Source: Acidobacteriota bacterium (lineage in GTDB: Bacteria; Acidobacteriota; Terriglobia; Acidiferrales; UBA7541). Taken from it: DNA of 7,953 nucleotides. Shown piece after piece: positions 6,251 to 7,953 of this stretch. The notes under the pieces were generated by a model. The model had not been told where the DNA came from, made no database searches, and saw nothing but the letters and a program-made list of their open reading frames with translations. The position numbers were made by a program, and so were the translations under genes. The stretch lies in assembly GCA_028876695.1 (NCBI GenBank), contig JAGWRH010000190.1, forward strand, positions 1 through 7,953, in the 5' to 3' direction. How positions within the stretch are numbered: the stretch's first letter is position 1; each line of letters starts with the position of its first letter.

Positions 6251-7953
6251 ATGCCCACTCCGCCTCTCGCGTCCGGCATCCCTGACGACCGGGATCTTGA
6301 TCGTTCGGCCCGTAGCCTTCGGAGCAATCGTCCGTTCGCCGCGCGCCTGCGCATCATCTGGATCGTTCTGGGCGCGCTCCTGATCGTCAGCGTGGCACCG
6401 CTGTGGCTCTATCATCGGCAGGTTCTGCGTCTCAGCGAGGAGAAGTTGCAGGATACCGAACGTGTGCAACAAAGTGAAATCACGCGCTCCCTCGCCAGTG
6501 AAACCCTGCAGTTCGAGCAAAGCGTGCGCGAGCAACTGCTGGGCCAGCGCCAGGTTTTAACCCTTGCCGGATGGATCTCCGACGTGGACGATCCCGCGCA
6601 CGGCCCGCAAATCTCTCGGCTGTTGCAGGACTTCGTCGAAAACAACCCGAGCATTCTGTACGTCACCGCGGTGAACAAGGACGCCAAGGGCGAATCCGCC
6701 TCTTCCGGCACTTCCGGCGCCGACCGCGATCCTTTCGTCGAAGCCGATCTCCGCCGCGCGTTCACCTCCAGCATTCAAGGGTTCGACTCCGTCAGCGACC
6801 CGCTGGCGCTCGGTCCCAGCAACCACGCGGCGTTGGTCATGTCCGTGCCGCTGATTTCCGACGGGCACTTTGCCGGCATGCTTGCCGCCGTCGTGTCGCT
6901 CGACCGCTTGCAGGGACGTTTGCTCGATGCCAGCGTCCGCGATCGCACCGTGTTCCTCGTCGATATCCGAGGCCACGTGGTCGCCTATCCCACGCGCGAT
7001 CTCGTTCCTGGAAGCGATGCCTCAGCCAATTCCCCGCTGGTGAAGCAGGTCACCGAGCTTCCGCAAGATCTTCGCGCCACGCAGACGACCAATTTCAAGA
7101 GCCCTGGCGCGAACGGTCGGCGCATCGAGATGATCGGGACCTACAGCACCATCCCCGAACTGCGGTGGGCCGTGATCGCACAGCGCAGCTTGAATGACGC
7201 CCGCAAGGACGCGGGTGTCGATGAGCTAACCGCCCAAGCCCTGCGCTTCGTACTCGGCGCCATGGTTGTCGCTCTGATTTTCGGATATCTCTTCGCGCTG
7301 CGAATCACCCGCCCGATTCAAGGCCTCGTTCAATCCACGCGCGCCATCAGCCGCGCTGAATTTCACCAACGCGCCGAAGTGCGGGGCGCCGCTGAAATCA
7401 GCGAGCTCGCCGAGACCTTCAACAGCATGGCCGGCCACATCGAGGAGTACATCGCCAAGCTCAAGCAGGCGGCCGCCGAAAATCACGAACTCTTCTTGGG
7501 CTCCATCCGCATGCTCGCCGCGGCCATCGACGAAAAGGATCCATATACGCGGGGTCACTCCGGCCGCGTGGCCAAATACTCCACGATCATCGGAGAGGGT
7601 ATTGGCCTCAACGCCGAGGAGCTCGATCGGCTCCGCATTTCTGCTTTGCTCCACGACGTCGGAAAAATTGGGGTGGACGACCGCGTTCTGAAAAAGCCCG
7701 GAAAATTAACCGAGGAAGAATTCGGCCTGATGAAGCAGCACACCGTGAAGGGCGCCAACATCATGCGCCCCGTCGCGCAGCTTCGCGACGTCCTGCCTGG
7801 CATCGAACTGCATCACGAGCGCATGGACGGCGGCGGGTACCCCTACGGGCTCGCCGGTGACCAGATTCCCATGATGGCGCGCATCATCGCCGTCGCCGAC
7901 ACCTTCGACGCGATCACCACCAATCGCCCGTATCAATCAGCCATGGACGTCGA
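6251..7953 (+). CDS. Membrane sensor with HAMP and HD-GYP c-di-GMP phosphodiesterase (3' truncated)
   Basis: The gene is cut by the window edge after 567 codons. HD-GYP domains hydrolyse the second messenger c-di-GMP. The order is: a short basic cytoplasmic lead; a membrane segment at about 35-54; a predicted periplasmic sensor at about 60-325, probably dCache-like (VFLVDIRGHVVAYP at 234-247 resembles the core of such a module); a second membrane segment at about 332-350; HAMP at about 350-402, opening with RITRPI; a short linker; and HD-GYP from about 415. Active-site motifs are intact: H436 in YTRGHSGRV, H468-D469 in LLHDVGK, HHE at 521-523, and D526-G527 with the GYP triad at 529-531. The missing end should hold the last HD-GYP helices and anything beyond. 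An in-frame TAG at 6200-6202 leaves ATG 6251 as the only usual start, with no strong Shine-Dalgarno site. The 131-nt gap suggests separate transcription. The sensor's ligand cannot be read from the sequence. Confidence 0.92.
   Translation, partial: MPTPPLASGIPDDRDLDRSARSLRSNRPFAARLRIIWIVLGALLIVSVAPLWLYHRQVLRLSEEKLQDTERVQQSEITRSLASETLQFEQSVREQLLGQRQVLTLAGWISDVDDPAHGPQISRLLQDFVENNPSILYVTAVNKDAKGESASSGTSGADRDPFVEADLRRAFTSSIQGFDSVSDPLALGPSNHAALVMSVPLISDGHFAGMLAAVVSLDRLQGRLLDASVRDRTVFLVDIRGHVVAYPTRDLVPGSDASANSPLVKQVTELPQDLRATQTTNFKSPGANGRRIEMIGTYSTIPELRWAVIAQRSLNDARKDAGVDELTAQALRFVLGAMVVALIFGYLFALRITRPIQGLVQSTRAISRAEFHQRAEVRGAAEISELAETFNSMAGHIEEYIAKLKQAAAENHELFLGSIRMLAAAIDEKDPYTRGHSGRVAKYSTIIGEGIGLNAEELDRLRISALLHDVGKIGVDDRVLKKPGKLTEEEFGLMKQHTVKGANIMRPVAQLRDVLPGIELHHERMDGGGYPYGLAGDQIPMMARIIAVADTFDAITTNRPYQSAMDV

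Noticed and set aside
6571..7197. 208-codon + strand frame within the HD-GYP gene
   Set aside because: It is an Arg-rich, low-complexity frame-shifted reading of the sensor region; the overlapping frame from 6251 has membrane segments, HAMP and HD-GYP motifs.

Overview
The window looks like ordinary chromosomal DNA from a GC-rich, Gram-negative-type bacterium. All eight genes lie on the + strand and are packed tightly. My best guess for the source is Acidobacteriota. This rests on the high GC, the soluble IPT/TIG plus NHL-propeller protein, the long PgpA, and a CinA whose start reads TPYRLDTNS. That assignment is inference from memory of family variants; no search was run.

Layout: (1) positions 1-183 hold no gene I can support. 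(2) 184-2522 is a compact run of rimO (ribosomal protein S12 methylthiotransferase), yacG (small zinc protein that inhibits DNA gyrase) and pgpA (phosphatidylglycerophosphatase A). The gap between rimO and yacG is 6 nt, and yacG and pgpA overlap by ATGA. (3) After a 103-nt gap, 2626-3666 encodes a predicted cytoplasmic protein with an N-terminal IPT/TIG-like domain and a six-repeat NHL-type beta-propeller. (4) Six nt later begins a second compact run: cinA (3673-4926), thpR (4930-5505) and plsY (5502-6119). Here thpR and plsY overlap by GTGA, and the Shine-Dalgarno sites of thpR and plsY are embedded in the preceding genes. (5) A 131-nt gap with two tiny hairpins separates plsY from a membrane-anchored HD-GYP protein (6251 to the window end, 3' truncated) with a predicted periplasmic sensor, HAMP domain and c-di-GMP phosphodiesterase domain.

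Functionally this is housekeeping: ribosome modification (RimO), topoisomerase control (YacG), phospholipid synthesis (PgpA, PlsY), pyridine-nucleotide salvage (CinA) and RNA-end processing (ThpR). A signalling gene follows, probably in its own transcription unit. I found no mobile element, CRISPR array, tRNA, rRNA or convincing new system. The item most worth a second look is the uncharacterised propeller gene lodged between pgpA and cinA.
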